A stretch of 64,000 nucleotides of DNA, from positions 1 to 64,000 of the forward strand of contig CALWBV010000008.1 of the NCBI GenBank assembly GCA_944376205.1. The letters are read 5' to 3'. The first letter of the stretch is position 1. Each line of letters begins with the position of its first letter. Shown piece by piece: positions 1-7,598 of this stretch. The notes beneath the pieces are model-generated. The model searched no databases, was not told the origin of the DNA, and was given only the letters and a program-made list of their open reading frames with translations. Origin of the DNA: an uncultured Christensenellaceae bacterium (lineage in GTDB: Bacteria > Bacillota > Clostridia > Christensenellales > UBA3700). The translations under genes were made by a program, and so were the position numbers.

Positions 1-35
1 GTTCGTCCTGAGCCAGGATCAAACTCTTAAGTTCA
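1..35 (-). rRNA. rrs: 16S rRNA, 5' end only (partial)
   Basis: The first bases are the reverse complement of the universal 16S 5' segment: AGAGTTTGATCCTGGCTCAG followed by GACGAAC. The gene reads leftwards out of the window, so only its first few dozen nucleotides are present. The mature 5' end is set about eight bases before AGAGTTTG by analogy with other 16S genes and is approximate. A strong promoter lies at 208-236. Confidence 0.95.
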
Positions 36-207
36 ATCTCTAACTCTTTCAAACAATTGACTTTGCATTTAGTGTTTAATTTGTACACTTTGCTTAGTTT
101 GAAATAGTTTTTTACAAATTTAATCTCTCAAATTCGCCTTCTCTACTTCAACCTTCTGTTTAGTTTTTAAGGTGCTCCGCTGTCTGCTTTCCGCTGACAG
201 CCTACAT

Positions 208-236
208 ATCATACCATATCAATTTTATGTTGTCAA
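208..236 (-). promoter_or_regulatory. rRNA operon promoter
   Basis: On the minus strand TTGACA (236-231) and TATGAT (213-208) are separated by 17 bp, a near-consensus sigma-70/SigA promoter about 170 bp upstream of the 16S 5' end. Just downstream, at about 180-201, GCTGTC and GACAGC form a small hairpin in the leader. Confidence 0.85.
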
Positions 237-330
237 CACTTTTTTGCAAATTTTTCTAAAACTTTTTTTAATACATTTAAGAATAACTTTTTGCTATTTA
301 TTTTTACACAATATATTGCGTTTTTCATAC

Positions 331-352
331 CAAAAACGCCCTATTCAGGGCA
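331..352 (-). terminator. Intrinsic terminator downstream of mnmA
   Basis: On the minus strand GCCCT and AGGGC pair around a GAAT loop (338-351) and are followed by GTTTTT. It lies about 130 bp beyond the mnmA stop and upstream of the rRNA promoter, so it would insulate the two units. Confidence 0.6.
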
Positions 353-479
353 TTTATTGACATTTTTGATATAAATGATTGTTTAAACATACGGCAATCA
401 ATGGTATAACCAATGAATATAATAGCCGATTTATTTCCGTCTTTCGGCGTCGCAATCCGACGTTAATCAAGAAGTATAA

Positions 480-1553
480 CTACCATTTTTTATCTATTAC
501 GCCGCCGCCTAAACATACCTCCCCGTCATACACAACTGCATACTGACCTTCGGCAATTGCACGCTGCGGCTTTTCGAAGTTTATCTCCACGCCGCCGCCT
601 GTAAGTTTTGCCACGGCTTTTTGCTCGGGCTGACGATGTCTTATTCTGACTGTACACTCGAATTCTTTTTTCTCGGGCGACTTTGTGATAAAGTTGAAAC
701 TCTCGCATAAAAGATTGGAGTGATATATCATAGACTGATCGCCTTGCGATACGTAAAGTACGTTTTTCTCCACATCCTTGGATACGACAAACCATGCTTC
801 GCCGTTTCCTCCTCCGCCTATTCCCAGTCCTTTGCGCTGTCCTACCGTATAATAAAATACGCCGTTATGTCTGCCGACTACCTTTCCGTCAAGAGTCTTG
901 ATATCTCCCTCTTTCATAGGTATGTACTCGCTTAAGAACTTTCTGAAATTTCTCTCTCCGATAAAGCAAATACCTGTAGAGTCTTTTTTCTCCGCTGTTG
1001 ACAGACCGAATTTTGCGGCAAGCGCTCTGACCTCGCTTTTATCGAGATTTCCCACGGGAAAAATCACTTTGTCAAGCTGTTTTGACGACAGTTGATTGAG
1101 AAAATAAGTCTGATCTTTGTTGGAATCTTTTGCTTTCAAAAGATAATTGAGTCCGTCTTCGTCATGACGCACATTGCAATAGTGTCCAGTGGCTATATAA
1201 TCTGCTCCCATGGCAAGCGCCTGCTCGACGAAAGGAGCGAATTTTATCTCTTTGTTGCAAAGCACGTCGGGATTGGGAGTACGTCCTTTTTTGTATTCCT
1301 CTACAAAATGTTTGAAAACTCTCTCATAGTATTGATCGGCAAAATCCACGCTGTAATAGGGGATACCTATATCGTTGCACACCGCACGCACGTCGTAAAA
1401 ATCCTCGTCCGCAGTACAACATCCACCATCGTCCTTTTCGTGCCAGTTGCGCATAAAAAGTCCGACGACTTCATAGCCTTGCTCCTTGAGAAGCAACGCC
1501 GACAATGAGGAGTCAACTCCTCCGCTCATTCCTACTACTACTCTCTTTTTCAT
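480..1553 (-). CDS. mnmA: tRNA-specific 2-thiouridylase MnmA
   Basis: MnmA adenylates and then thiolates U34 of tRNA Lys, Glu and Gln in the cytoplasm, taking sulfur from an IscS/NifS relay. The 357-residue product has the family's usual length. The PP-loop ATP site GMSGGVDSS is at residues 8-16, and the two catalytic cysteines are visible as Cys99 (PDVLCN) and Cys196 (STGICFIG). The C-terminal beta-barrel is complete. The gene stands alone between an upstream terminator (1602-1637) and its own terminator. There is no Shine-Dalgarno sequence before ATG 1553, and a TTGCAA-N17-TAAAAT promoter ends only 7 bp before the start, so the mRNA may be leaderless. Confidence 0.96.
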   Translation of the reverse strand: MKKRVVVGMSGGVDSSLSALLLKEQGYEVVGLFMRNWHEKDDGGCCTADEDFYDVRAVCNDIGIPYYSVDFADQYYERVFKHFVEEYKKGRTPNPDVLCNKEIKFAPFVEQALAMGADYIATGHYCNVRHDEDGLNYLLKAKDSNKDQTYFLNQLSSKQLDKVIFPVGNLDKSEVRALAAKFGLSTAEKKDSTGICFIGERNFRKFLSEYIPMKEGDIKTLDGKVVGRHNGVFYYTVGQRKGLGIGGGGNGEAWFVVSKDVEKNVLYVSQGDQSMIYHSNLLCESFNFITKSPEKKEFECTVRIRHRQPEQKAVAKLTGGGVEINFEKPQRAIAEGQYAVVYDGEVCLGGGVIDKKW

Positions 1554-1560
1554 AGATTTT

Positions 1561-1589
1561 ATTTTATCATATCAGATTAAGTCTTGCAA
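1561..1589 (-). promoter_or_regulatory. Promoter of mnmA (possible leaderless start)
   Basis: On the minus strand TTGCAA (1589-1584), 17 bp, then TAAAAT (1566-1561). The -10 box ends 7 bp before the ATG, which would put the transcription start at or next to the start codon. Confidence 0.5.
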
Positions 1590-1601
1590 GCAAACGCATA
1601 T

Positions 1602-1638
1602 AAAAAGGAAGTCCCCGTACAATAAAGACTTCCTTTTA
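1602..1638 (-). terminator. Bidirectional-type terminator after the 169-aa lipoprotein gene
   Basis: AAAAGGAAGTC (1603-1613) pairs with GACTTCCTTTT (1627-1637), giving an 11-bp stem with T-runs on both strands. It lies 37 bp after the lipoprotein stop and before the mnmA promoter. Confidence 0.8.
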
Positions 1639-1674
1639 TTTTTGCGATTCTCAAAATTCGATCGACGCTGTGAG

Positions 1675-2184
1675 TTATTCTGCAAATGCAGGCGTCTCGT
1701 TGTATTCGACGTCTTTCAAAGCGTTTGCTATCGCTGCGCTGAACGTGTCGAAAACTTCTTTATTCTCTATCGTATATTCGCCGCCGTTGTGCAAAAAGTT
1801 GCCGCCGTAATATCCCAAACGCACAAATGAACCGTCCTTAAAAACGCACACGTAATATGCCTCGCTTTTTGTAGACATAGGGTCTAGATTTTTGTGCTTG
1901 TCTATAAACACCGCATCTTCCTGCAAAGTCTGCCACGCTTTTGCAAGTTCCTCTATTCTTCCGTCGCCTTCCTTGACGCATTTTACCGTCATGTTGCCGT
2001 AGACTGTTCCGCCGTCGGAATTGATTCCTTTGGCATACCCTATCTCGACGATATTATCTGCCGAAAAATTATATTTTGACAAAATATCGACCTCTTTGCC
2101 GCTACCGCTTTCGCAAGCAACTGTGCAAACCGTTAGCGCTATCAACAATAAAACACAAAACGTTATCTTCAAATATTTATTCAT
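1675..2184 (-). CDS. Small predicted lipoprotein, function unknown
   Basis: The 169-residue product begins with a lipoprotein signal peptide (hydrophobic residues 5-20, lipobox TVAC, lipidated Cys24), so it should be anchored outside the cytoplasmic membrane. The mature part is a mixed alpha/beta domain with no motif I recognise. It is rich in aromatic residues near residue 110 (YYVCVFKDGSFVRLGYYGG). The gene is monocistronic, with a terminator behind it and a membrane-protein gene upstream in the same direction. Function cannot be assigned. Confidence 0.75.
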   Translation of the reverse strand: MNKYLKITFCVLLLIALTVCTVACESGSGKEVDILSKYNFSADNIVEIGYAKGINSDGGTVYGNMTVKCVKEGDGRIEELAKAWQTLQEDAVFIDKHKNLDPMSTKSEAYYVCVFKDGSFVRLGYYGGNFLHNGGEYTIENKEVFDTFSAAIANALKDVEYNETPAFAE

Positions 2185-2310
2185 ATTTTCTCCCTGAATT
2201 CATATTTTAAATTATTATTTTATCCTATATATGTTATCAGATAACACTGCAAATAGATTTTCATCTTCCGTTTTACCGTTGCGACAACCACATTTTTTTG
2301 TCGGACTTTT

Positions 2311-2877
2311 TCAGTTTTTACTCATATCGTCCGTGTCATTCTTGTTAGCTGTCTTTTTCTTTTTCCCGGACATTTCTTCTTTGATTGCAGCCGAACTTTC
2401 TTCTTCCGTAGGGCAATTATGATATTCGGGTACGCTTTCACTAGCATGCACCTCATAATTATCCGCACTCTCGTGCACCTCGTAATCGTCTTCGCTTTCG
2501 TGGATTCTGACGTCTTCGCTGTAATCGTCACGTTCTTTTCTCATAAGTTCGAGCATTTTAGGACTGCAATTGAGATGTACAATCATTGCAATAAGAACTA
2601 CCCCCGCAAGTACGCCGCAAACTATTTGTCCGACTTTTGAAGAATAAACAGCGAATATTATGCAACCGAATATAAGCGTTACCAAAGCAAGATACCAGCA
2701 TCCTATGACTCGCATTATCTTCTTGTGATACTTTTTCGCCCTCTCCGTCTTCGGCTCGTAATGATAACCAGCAACAAGTATTCCGCCCTTGCCGCAAAGC
2801 ATCATAATGCCTATCGCATATAAAAACACGCCGATTGTACACATTATACAGAGAATTAAAATTTCATTGAATCCCAT
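2311..2877 (-). CDS. DUF3784-like membrane protein with acidic repeat tail
   Basis: The 188-residue protein has an N-terminal membrane segment (about residues 5-27). It is followed by a basic cytoplasmic stretch containing GKGGILVAGYHYEPKTERA and by two more membrane segments (about 58-78 and 83-101). The N-terminal layout (membrane segment, then a loop with a GKG..L.AGY motif and a charged KKYHKK run) resembles small DUF3784 proteins, whose role is unknown. The tail is acidic and contains a short imperfect repeat (DDYEVHES / DNYEVHAS) and ends in a basic run. AAGGAG lies 6-7 bases before ATG 2877. Confidence 0.7.
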   Translation of the reverse strand: MGFNEILILCIMCTIGVFLYAIGIMMLCGKGGILVAGYHYEPKTERAKKYHKKIMRVIGCWYLALVTLIFGCIIFAVYSSKVGQIVCGVLAGVVLIAMIVHLNCSPKMLELMRKERDDYSEDVRIHESEDDYEVHESADNYEVHASESVPEYHNCPTEEESSAAIKEEMSGKKKKTANKNDTDDMSKN

Positions 2878-2967
2878 AAATATCTCCTTTTTGTAATTAT
2901 AACATGTAATTTAGCAGGTTTCAATACCGACTTCATGTATAATCTGCAAAAACAATGTGGCTTAAAC

Positions 2968-2997
2968 AAATAAAAGCCCGCATAAAAGCAGGCTTTT
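2968..2997 (-). terminator. Terminator of tRNA-Arg(CCG)
   Basis: On the minus strand AAAAGCC-T-GC and GC-G-GGCTTTT form a stem directly after the tRNA CCA end, followed by TATTTG. Confidence 0.75.
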
Positions 2998-3072
2998 GGC
3001 GCACCCAATGTGACTCGAACACATAACTTCACCGTCGGAGGGTGATGCTTGATCCAATTAGGCTATGGGTGC
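2997..3072 (-). tRNA. tRNA-Arg (anticodon CCG)
   Basis: The minus strand folds as a full cloverleaf. The acceptor GCACCCA pairs with TGGGTGC, the anticodon stem is TCACC/GGTGA with loop CTCCGAC (anticodon CCG, reading CGG), and the T stem is ATGTG/CACAT with loop TTCGAGT. The discriminator is G and CCA is encoded. Confidence 0.95.
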
Positions 3073-3186
3073 AAATTAAAATCTATATAATAAGATTATC
3101 CAAACGCTAAAAAAATGTCAAGTCAATTGATTTATTACCCCAAATTGATAATAAAAAAGATTATTTTGTAAGTTTTTTATTAAAAA

Positions 3187-3217
3187 TTTACAAATTGCGA
3201 TTTTTGTATGTTATAAT
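3187..3217 (+). promoter_or_regulatory. Promoter of the SGNH hydrolase gene
   Basis: TTTACA (3187-3192) and TATAAT (3212-3217) are separated by 19 bp (18 bp if TTACAA is used). The -10 is consensus and the -35 weaker. It lies about 28 bp before the chosen start codon. Confidence 0.55.
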
Positions 3218-3245
3218 TGAACCAATAGAACCATTGGGAGAAATT

Positions 3246-3926
3246 ATGGCAAAATTACCTTCTATAGACAATAAGTTTAGAGGAATAAAAATCGCTTGCG
3301 TAGGAGACAGCCTGACATACGGCACAACTCTGTTAAAACGCAAAAGAGATTGCTACCCTTCACGACTGCAAAGAATTTTCGGAGAAGACTACAACGTACT
3401 CAACATGGGATTTGCAGGACATACCGTCAATCCTTATTGCGACAAATATTGGGCAAAAGAGGATGTTGTCGCCCTGCTCGAGGATTACCGCCCCGATTAT
3501 ATAATCTTTATGCTCGGCACAAACGATTCGAGAGAACACAATTGGACAGACGCCAAAACCTTTGAAAAGGAGTACAAAAGACTTCTGAATTTTTTCAAAA
3601 GCTTTCCAAACAAGCCCTGTATAATCGCAATGACTTGTCCGCAAGTTTTCTGGGATAAAAAACTATTGGATATCAACCTCAATATTCTCGAACAAATTGT
3701 AGATATACAACGCAAAGTCCTAACAGAAAACAAAATTCCCTATATAGATATACACGAATTGACAAAGTCGAGAGAAGATTTATACTCCCCCGATCTCGTA
3801 CACTTCAATTCCAAGGGCGCAAAATTTCTGGCGTTCAACGTATATTATAAAATTGTAGAAGATATCCGTGCTAAAAACAGAAAATACAAAGACCGCCTGC
3901 ATTCGGGGAAACATCCTAAAAAATAA
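3246..3926 (+). CDS. SGNH/GDSL-type hydrolase
   Basis: A cytoplasmic esterase or deacylase-like enzyme of the SGNH fold, 226 residues. The four family blocks are clear: GDS with nucleophile Ser22, GTND with Asn93 in the oxyanion hole, and the catalytic pair Asp183/His186 in SPDLVHF. There is no signal peptide. The start is taken at ATG 3246, preceded by GGGAG; a longer in-frame start at 3195 would place the promoter -10 inside the gene. The substrate cannot be told from sequence; relatives deacylate lipids, sugars or peptidoglycan. The FMN-regulated operon that follows has its own promoter. Confidence 0.88.
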   Translation: MAKLPSIDNKFRGIKIACVGDSLTYGTTLLKRKRDCYPSRLQRIFGEDYNVLNMGFAGHTVNPYCDKYWAKEDVVALLEDYRPDYIIFMLGTNDSREHNWTDAKTFEKEYKRLLNFFKSFPNKPCIIAMTCPQVFWDKKLLDINLNILEQIVDIQRKVLTENKIPYIDIHELTKSREDLYSPDLVHFNSKGAKFLAFNVYYKIVEDIRAKNRKYKDRLHSGKHPKK

Positions 3927-3930
3927 ACTC

Positions 3931-3959
3931 TTGACAATTCTGTCTGGCAGTGCTAGAAT
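3931..3959 (+). promoter_or_regulatory. Promoter of the FMN-riboswitch operon
   Basis: TTGACA (3931-3936) and TAGAAT (3954-3959) with exactly 17 bp between them. TTGACAAT (3931-3938) is mirrored by ATTGTCAA (3960-3967), an 8-bp inverted repeat bracketing the promoter. Confidence 0.85.
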
Positions 3960-3974
3960 ATTGTCAAGCAAAAA

Positions 3975-4103
3975 ATACATCTTTGGGCAAGCGTTAAGCT
4001 GACCGGTGGTAATGTCATCTTTGAATGAACGAGTCCAACAGCCCCAACAGCCGATACGGTGAGATTCCGTAACCGCCTGTAAAGTCAGAATGGGAAAGAG
4101 TAT
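3975..4103 (+). promoter_or_regulatory. FMN riboswitch (RFN element)
   Basis: The order of conserved blocks matches the RFN aptamer: TCTTTGGGCA, then GACCGGTGGT, then a P5/P6 arm with GATACGGTGAGATTCCGT, then AACCGCCTGTAAAGTCAG and AATGGGAAAGAG. P1 closes between TAC-A-TCTTT (3976-3984) and AAAGAGTA (4095-4102). A terminator hairpin follows at 4141-4167, so FMN binding is expected to end transcription before the transporter gene. The P2 arm (AGCGTTAAGCT) differs from the usual GGGTGAAATTCCC. Confidence 0.88.
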
Positions 4104-4139
4104 AATATAGCCGAAATTGTCATCGGCATTCGTATTATG

Positions 4140-4168
4140 CAACTTCTTCCCTTCGGAGGAAGTTTTTT
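4140..4168 (+). terminator. Riboswitch expression-platform terminator
   Basis: AACTTCTTCC and GGAGGAAGTT pair around a CTTC loop (one G-U pair) and are followed by seven T. It lies between the FMN aptamer and the ribU-like start codon. Confidence 0.85.
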
Positions 4169-4209
4169 TATGCTCTTGTATTTTTGCAATAAATCTTTAA
4201 GGAGCATGT

Positions 4210-4893
4210 ATGAAAAAACGCACAAGACTTGTCGTATTCACGGCATTGACGACTGCAATGACAACGGTATTCACGCTTATAAGCATAGCGCTTCCCGGCG
4301 GCGGATACTACAACTTCGGCGACGTCGCTATATTTATAGCGTCGATTGTTCTGGGACCGCTTTCAGGTATGATTACCGGAGCAATCGGAGCGTGCTTGGG
4401 CGACGTTATTCTTGGATATTTCGCATACGTCCCTTTCACTATGATCGTAAAGGCACTAGAAGGACTCGTTGCGGGACTGATAGCAAAAGCGGCAGCAAAG
4501 TTCTGCAATAAACTTCACGGAGCAAGGCATCTCGAATCACTTTTTGTTGCACTCGGAAATATTCTCGGGGGCTTAATCATGGCAGGCGGATATTTCCTTG
4601 CCGAAGGTCTTTTGCTTGCCGAAGGAAAATGGAGCGGAGGCATAATAAATCTGCCTTGGAATATTCTTCAAGGCACCATATCCGCACTTCTTTCTGCACT
4701 GCTGTTGTATGTTTTAAGACTTAAACCCGTGCTTACAAAAGTATACAACGGACACAATGCCGATAGCAGCCAATCGGAGACATCAAGCGACGAAAACGTA
4801 AGCAAAAATCTGAACGGTTCGGATAAAGAAAGCCTTTCAGACGGCGCAGACGAAAATAATAATAACGACGATTCAGATAAAAATACTCTTTGA
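4210..4893 (+). CDS. ECF transporter S component, riboflavin type (RibU-like)
   Basis: A substrate-binding membrane subunit of an energy-coupling-factor importer. The first about 185 of 227 residues form five or six membrane helices. They contain the signature YYNFGDVAIFIAS, the segment GPLSGMITGAIGACLGDV and YVPFTMIVKALEGL, which fit the ECF riboflavin S-component family (Pfam PF07155). The FMN riboswitch upstream supports riboflavin as substrate. The shared EcfA/EcfT module is not in this window. The last about 40 residues are a Ser/Asp/Asn-rich acidic tail unusual for S components. The next gene is a pyridoxal-kinase-like protein, so a pyridoxine-type vitamer is an alternative substrate. 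Confidence 0.88.
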   Translation: MKKRTRLVVFTALTTAMTTVFTLISIALPGGGYYNFGDVAIFIASIVLGPLSGMITGAIGACLGDVILGYFAYVPFTMIVKALEGLVAGLIAKAAAKFCNKLHGARHLESLFVALGNILGGLIMAGGYFLAEGLLLAEGKWSGGIINLPWNILQGTISALLSALLLYVLRLKPVLTKVYNGHNADSSQSETSSDENVSKNLNGSDKESLSDGADENNNNDDSDKNTL

Positions 4894-4908
4894 TACAAGG
4901 AAAATGCG

Positions 4909-5742
4909 ATGCAAGATACCAAAGTATTGACAATACAAGACTTTTCGTCATTCGGACAATGTTCCGTATCCGTTGCGCTACCCGTCATATCCGCTATGGG
5001 AAGCGAAACCGTCGCATTGCCCGTCGCCGTACTTTCTACGCACACAAGCGAATTTGAAGATTACATATACAACGACTTGAGCGAAAGCCTTTTGCCTGCC
5101 GCAAATCACATAAAAAAATATAATCAAAATTTCGATTTGATTTATACAGGATATCTGGGAAAAACCAAAACGGTTTGCGACGTGGAATCAATAATAGATC
5201 TTTTTCCCGAATCCAGACTCATAGTCGATCCTGCTATGGCTGAAAGCGGCGAACTTTATAGCGGAATTTCTACAGACTATGTAGGCGCAATAAGTAAGCT
5301 ATGCAAGAAGAGTTATCTTTGCCTTCCCAATTATACAGAAGCGTGTATGATTGCATCAGTCAAGCAAATCGATTCTCCCGACGATCAATTTTTGACTACG
5401 CTTTGCGACAAACTCTTTTTAACAGGCATCTCAAATTTTGCCGTTACGGGAGTGGAACAAGGCAATGAAATTTTTATCATTCTCGGAGAAAAAGGCAAAG
5501 TAACAAAACTTAAAACAACAAAAATTCAAGGAAAATTTTACGGTGCAGGCGATGTATTTTCTTCCGTGACAGTCGGAGCACTCGCAAAAGGTTTAACGAT
5601 AAAAGACAGCATCTCTCTTGCTACCGATTTTACTCAAAAAGCCGTAGAGGAAACTGCAAAAGACTCATACCACTGGTACGGGCTTAAATTTGAAAAATTT
5701 TTGCCATACCTCATAGATAAGCTCAAAAAATATATAAAATAA
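4909..5742 (+). CDS. Pyridoxal/pyridoxamine kinase-like PfkB-family kinase
   Basis: Predicted to phosphorylate pyridoxal, pyridoxamine or pyridoxine at the 5' position with ATP in the cytoplasm. The 277 residues match PdxK/PdxY length. Visible signatures are TIQDFSSFGQCSVSVALPV (residues 8-26), DPAM (108-111), PNYTEA around residue 142 and the anion-hole/catalytic motif GAGD at 212-215 with Asp215. The gene starts 15 bp after the S component, with AAGGA before the ATG, so both should be controlled by the FMN riboswitch. Linking a B6 kinase to FMN control makes sense because PNP oxidase in the PLP salvage route uses FMN, but that link is inference. Confidence 0.88.
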   Translation: MQDTKVLTIQDFSSFGQCSVSVALPVISAMGSETVALPVAVLSTHTSEFEDYIYNDLSESLLPAANHIKKYNQNFDLIYTGYLGKTKTVCDVESIIDLFPESRLIVDPAMAESGELYSGISTDYVGAISKLCKKSYLCLPNYTEACMIASVKQIDSPDDQFLTTLCDKLFLTGISNFAVTGVEQGNEIFIILGEKGKVTKLKTTKIQGKFYGAGDVFSSVTVGALAKGLTIKDSISLATDFTQKAVEETAKDSYHWYGLKFEKFLPYLIDKLKKYIK

Positions 5743-5750
5743 ATTTCTAT

Positions 5751-5779
5751 AAAAAAAAGGACGTCGTGACGTCCTTTTT
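5751..5779. terminator. Bidirectional terminator
   Basis: AAAAAAGGACGTC and GACGTCCTTTTT pair around GT. T-runs on both strands serve the kinase gene ending at 5742 on the plus strand and the small gene ending at 5787 on the minus strand. Confidence 0.88.
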
Positions 5780-5786
5780 CTTATTA

Positions 5787-6035
5787 TCAATTATTATCCT
5801 GCGTTTTGCTCTTAAACCAATTCAAAAGTTCTTTGAGAGTCATATCCTCTATGCCGAGACCTCTTGGCGTTACTTCAACTACCGAGCCGTTGGGCTGTTC
5901 GATTTCCCCTAACGGAGTATCTGCATAACCGAGCTTGTTAAGCGTAGCGACATTGAAAAGCCAATACCCTACACATATGAGAATCAATATAATTACCAAA
6001 AAAACCACAATCGAACACACAAATGCTTTTATCAT
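5787..6035 (-). CDS. Small single-pass membrane protein, unknown function
   Basis: The 82-residue product has one N-terminal membrane helix (about residues 4-28) and a mostly polar outer or inner domain ending in an amphipathic helix with ELLNWFKSK. GAGGT precedes ATG 6035 at a good distance. It shares a terminator with the convergent kinase gene. I do not recognise a family. Confidence 0.65.
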   Translation of the reverse strand: MIKAFVCSIVVFLVIILILICVGYWLFNVATLNKLGYADTPLGEIEQPNGSVVEVTPRGLGIEDMTLKELLNWFKSKTQDNN

Positions 6036-6146
6036 AATTTTACCTCATTGTAAGTATAGTTTATTAAAAATTTTTCATACTGTCAATAAAATTCAAAAAA
6101 TCGTTTGACAAGCAAATTGTGTTGTGCTAAAATCATAAAGCAATAA

Positions 6147-6222
6147 GGAAGCTTAGCTCAGCTGGGAGAGCATCTGCCTTACAAGCAGAGGGTCATAGGT
6201 TCGAGCCCTATAGTTTCCACCA
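6147..6222 (+). tRNA. tRNA-Val (anticodon TAC)
   Basis: A full cloverleaf is visible: acceptor GGAAGCT pairs with AGTTTCC (one G-U), the anticodon stem is TCTGC/GCAGA with loop CTTACAA (anticodon TAC, reading GUA), the T loop is TTCGAGC, and CCA is encoded. The last 21 nt, from the T arm to CCA, are repeated exactly at 6393-6413 and 6723-6743 in the tandem repeats that follow. Confidence 0.95.
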
Positions 6223-6230
6223 TGTAGCGG

Positions 6231-6560
6231 CGTTGCCAGTGGACGCCAATAAAATAGAGGTTCTAAAACCTCTATTTTTTATTGCCTGTTTTCGGCACAC
6301 CGCTTTAGTGTCAAATAATGTGGCAGTCCGAAATAACGTGACGTTCGCCTTCTCCGCTCCGCTAGCTCACTAAGCCGTCGCTATGCTCCTTGCGAGCCCT
6401 ATAGTTTCCACCAGTCTCGCTGCCCGATAAAGGTAGCGAGTATTTTTTTATTCAAATACTCGGCTTTATATATCAGTCGCTCGCCTACCGACCAAACGAA
6501 TAGGTTTATATCATAGATATAACCTATTGTCGGTACTATTTATAATATGTTTAATTTACA
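6231..6560 (+). repeat. Tandem repeat unit, copy 1 (330 bp)
   Basis: The unit begins CGTTGCCAGTGGACGCC. It contains the AAATAGAGGTT terminator hairpin, a 21-bp exact copy of the tRNA-Val 3' end including CCA (6393-6413), and a second terminator-like hairpin (CTCGCTGCC/GGTAGCGAG, 6416-6440, then T7). A long hairpin at 6486-6535 has outer arms TACCGAC/GTCGGTA and inner arms AATAGGTTTATATC/GATATAACCTATT. No credible open reading frame spans it. Confidence 0.92.
6251..6280 (+). terminator. Terminator of tRNA-Val, first copy
   Basis: AAATAGAGGTT (6252-6262) pairs with AACCTCTATTT (6267-6277) and runs into T. The same hairpin recurs in repeat copies 2 and 3, with only the loop base changing. Confidence 0.8.
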
Positions 6561-6891
6561 CGTTGCCAGTGGACGCCAATAAAATAGAGGTTTCAAAACC
6601 TCTATTTTTTAATGCCAGTTTTCGGCACACCGCTTTAGTGTCAAATAATGTGGCAGTCCGAAATAACGTGACGTTCGCCTTCTCCGCTCCGCTAGCTCAC
6701 TAAGCCGTCGCTATGCTCCTTGCGAGCCCTATAGTTTCCACCAGTCTCGCTGCCCGATAAAGGTAGCGAGTATTTTTTTATTCAAAATACTCGGCTTTAT
6801 ATATCAGTCGCTCGCCTACCGACCAAACGAATAGGTCTATATCATAGATATAACCTATTGTCGGTACTATTTATATTATGTTTAATTTGCA
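6561..6891 (+). repeat. Tandem repeat unit, copy 2 (331 bp)
   Basis: Nearly identical to copy 1, with one extra A in the run after 6780 and a few substitutions in loops. It carries the tRNA-Val 3'-end copy at 6723-6743, the post-CCA hairpin with T-run, and the long hairpin at about 6816-6866. Confidence 0.92.
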
Positions 6892-6980
6892 CGTTGCCAG
6901 TGGACGCCAATAAAATAGAGGTTCCAAAACCTCTATTTTTTAATGTCAGTTTTCGGCACACCGCTTTTGTGTCAAATAAT
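6892..6980 (+). repeat. Tandem repeat unit, copy 3 (truncated, about 89 bp)
   Basis: Matches the first part of copies 1 and 2, including the AAATAGAGGTT hairpin, up to GTGTCAAATAAT and then diverges. It has no tRNA-end copy. The next gene's promoter starts about 70 bp further on. Confidence 0.88.
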
Positions 6981-7048
6981 ACGACACTATTCAATATTGA
7001 TATTGAAACTTTTACAATAAAAATTTATCGTAACTCGATAAAAATTTA

Positions 7049-7077
7049 TTGACATTTCCCTGTCGGTATATTATAAT
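7049..7077 (+). promoter_or_regulatory. Promoter of the DUF2975/HTH operon
   Basis: TTGACA (7049-7054), 17 bp, TATAAT (7072-7077): a consensus promoter about 30 bp before the DUF2975 start codon. Confidence 0.9.
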
Positions 7078-7106
7078 CGAGATAGAATCCATTAAGGAGA
7101 TGTTAT

Positions 7107-7598
7107 ATGACGACAAAATCATTATTTTTTTGGGTACGTCTTTCTATCGTAGTTATCGCATTGTGCGGCCTAACGGTTTGCGCATTGTGGTATCCGTATA
7201 GTTTTTCGTTGATAAGAATAGGTTTGATAAGTTCTGAATTATCAGAATTGACAACGGCGCAAAGTTGGGGGCTGGTTTCCTTCTACTGGGCAACGTCTAT
7301 ACCCTGCTTTGCAATCTTAATAATCGCATGGAAAATTTCTGCATACATAAAGACGGAGCGACTTTTTACATGTCAAGTCGCAAAATTGATAAAACTCTGC
7401 GCACTTATCTTATTGATAGATTTAGGGGTATTCTTTATAGGCAATATTATCTTTTTGCTATTGGGAATAAACGATTTCGCAATAATATATTTCTTTCTCA
7501 TTATAGGCGGATTGGTTTTATCCATATTCCTGTCAGTACTTTCATATTACATTGCAAAAGCAGCAGAATTACAAGAGATGAGCGACGGTACAGTATGA
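7107..7598 (+). CDS. DUF2975-type membrane protein
   Basis: A 163-residue protein with four predicted membrane helices (about residues 8-30, 55-75, 92-115 and 122-148). Its size, topology and coupling to a small HTH gene match the DUF2975 family, whose function is not established. AAGGAG precedes the ATG. The stop overlaps the start of the HTH gene (ATGA), so the two are translationally coupled and probably work as a membrane protein/regulator pair. Confidence 0.82.
   Translation: MTTKSLFFWVRLSIVVIALCGLTVCALWYPYSFSLIRIGLISSELSELTTAQSWGLVSFYWATSIPCFAILIIAWKISAYIKTERLFTCQVAKLIKLCALILLIDLGVFFIGNIIFLLLGINDFAIIYFFLIIGGLVLSIFLSVLSYYIAKAAELQEMSDGTV

Noticed and set aside
6393..6743. Copies of the tRNA-Val 3' end as extra tRNA genes
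   Set aside because: Only the 3' 21 nt are present; there is no anticodon arm or matching 5' acceptor strand.
6231..6980. A CRISPR array
   Set aside because: The units are long (330 bp) and almost identical throughout, with no short repeat-spacer pattern and no cas genes nearby.
6858..7052. 64-codon frame between the tRNA-Val repeats and the DUF2975 gene
   Set aside because: It lies across repeat copy 3 and ends inside the next promoter; no ribosome site.
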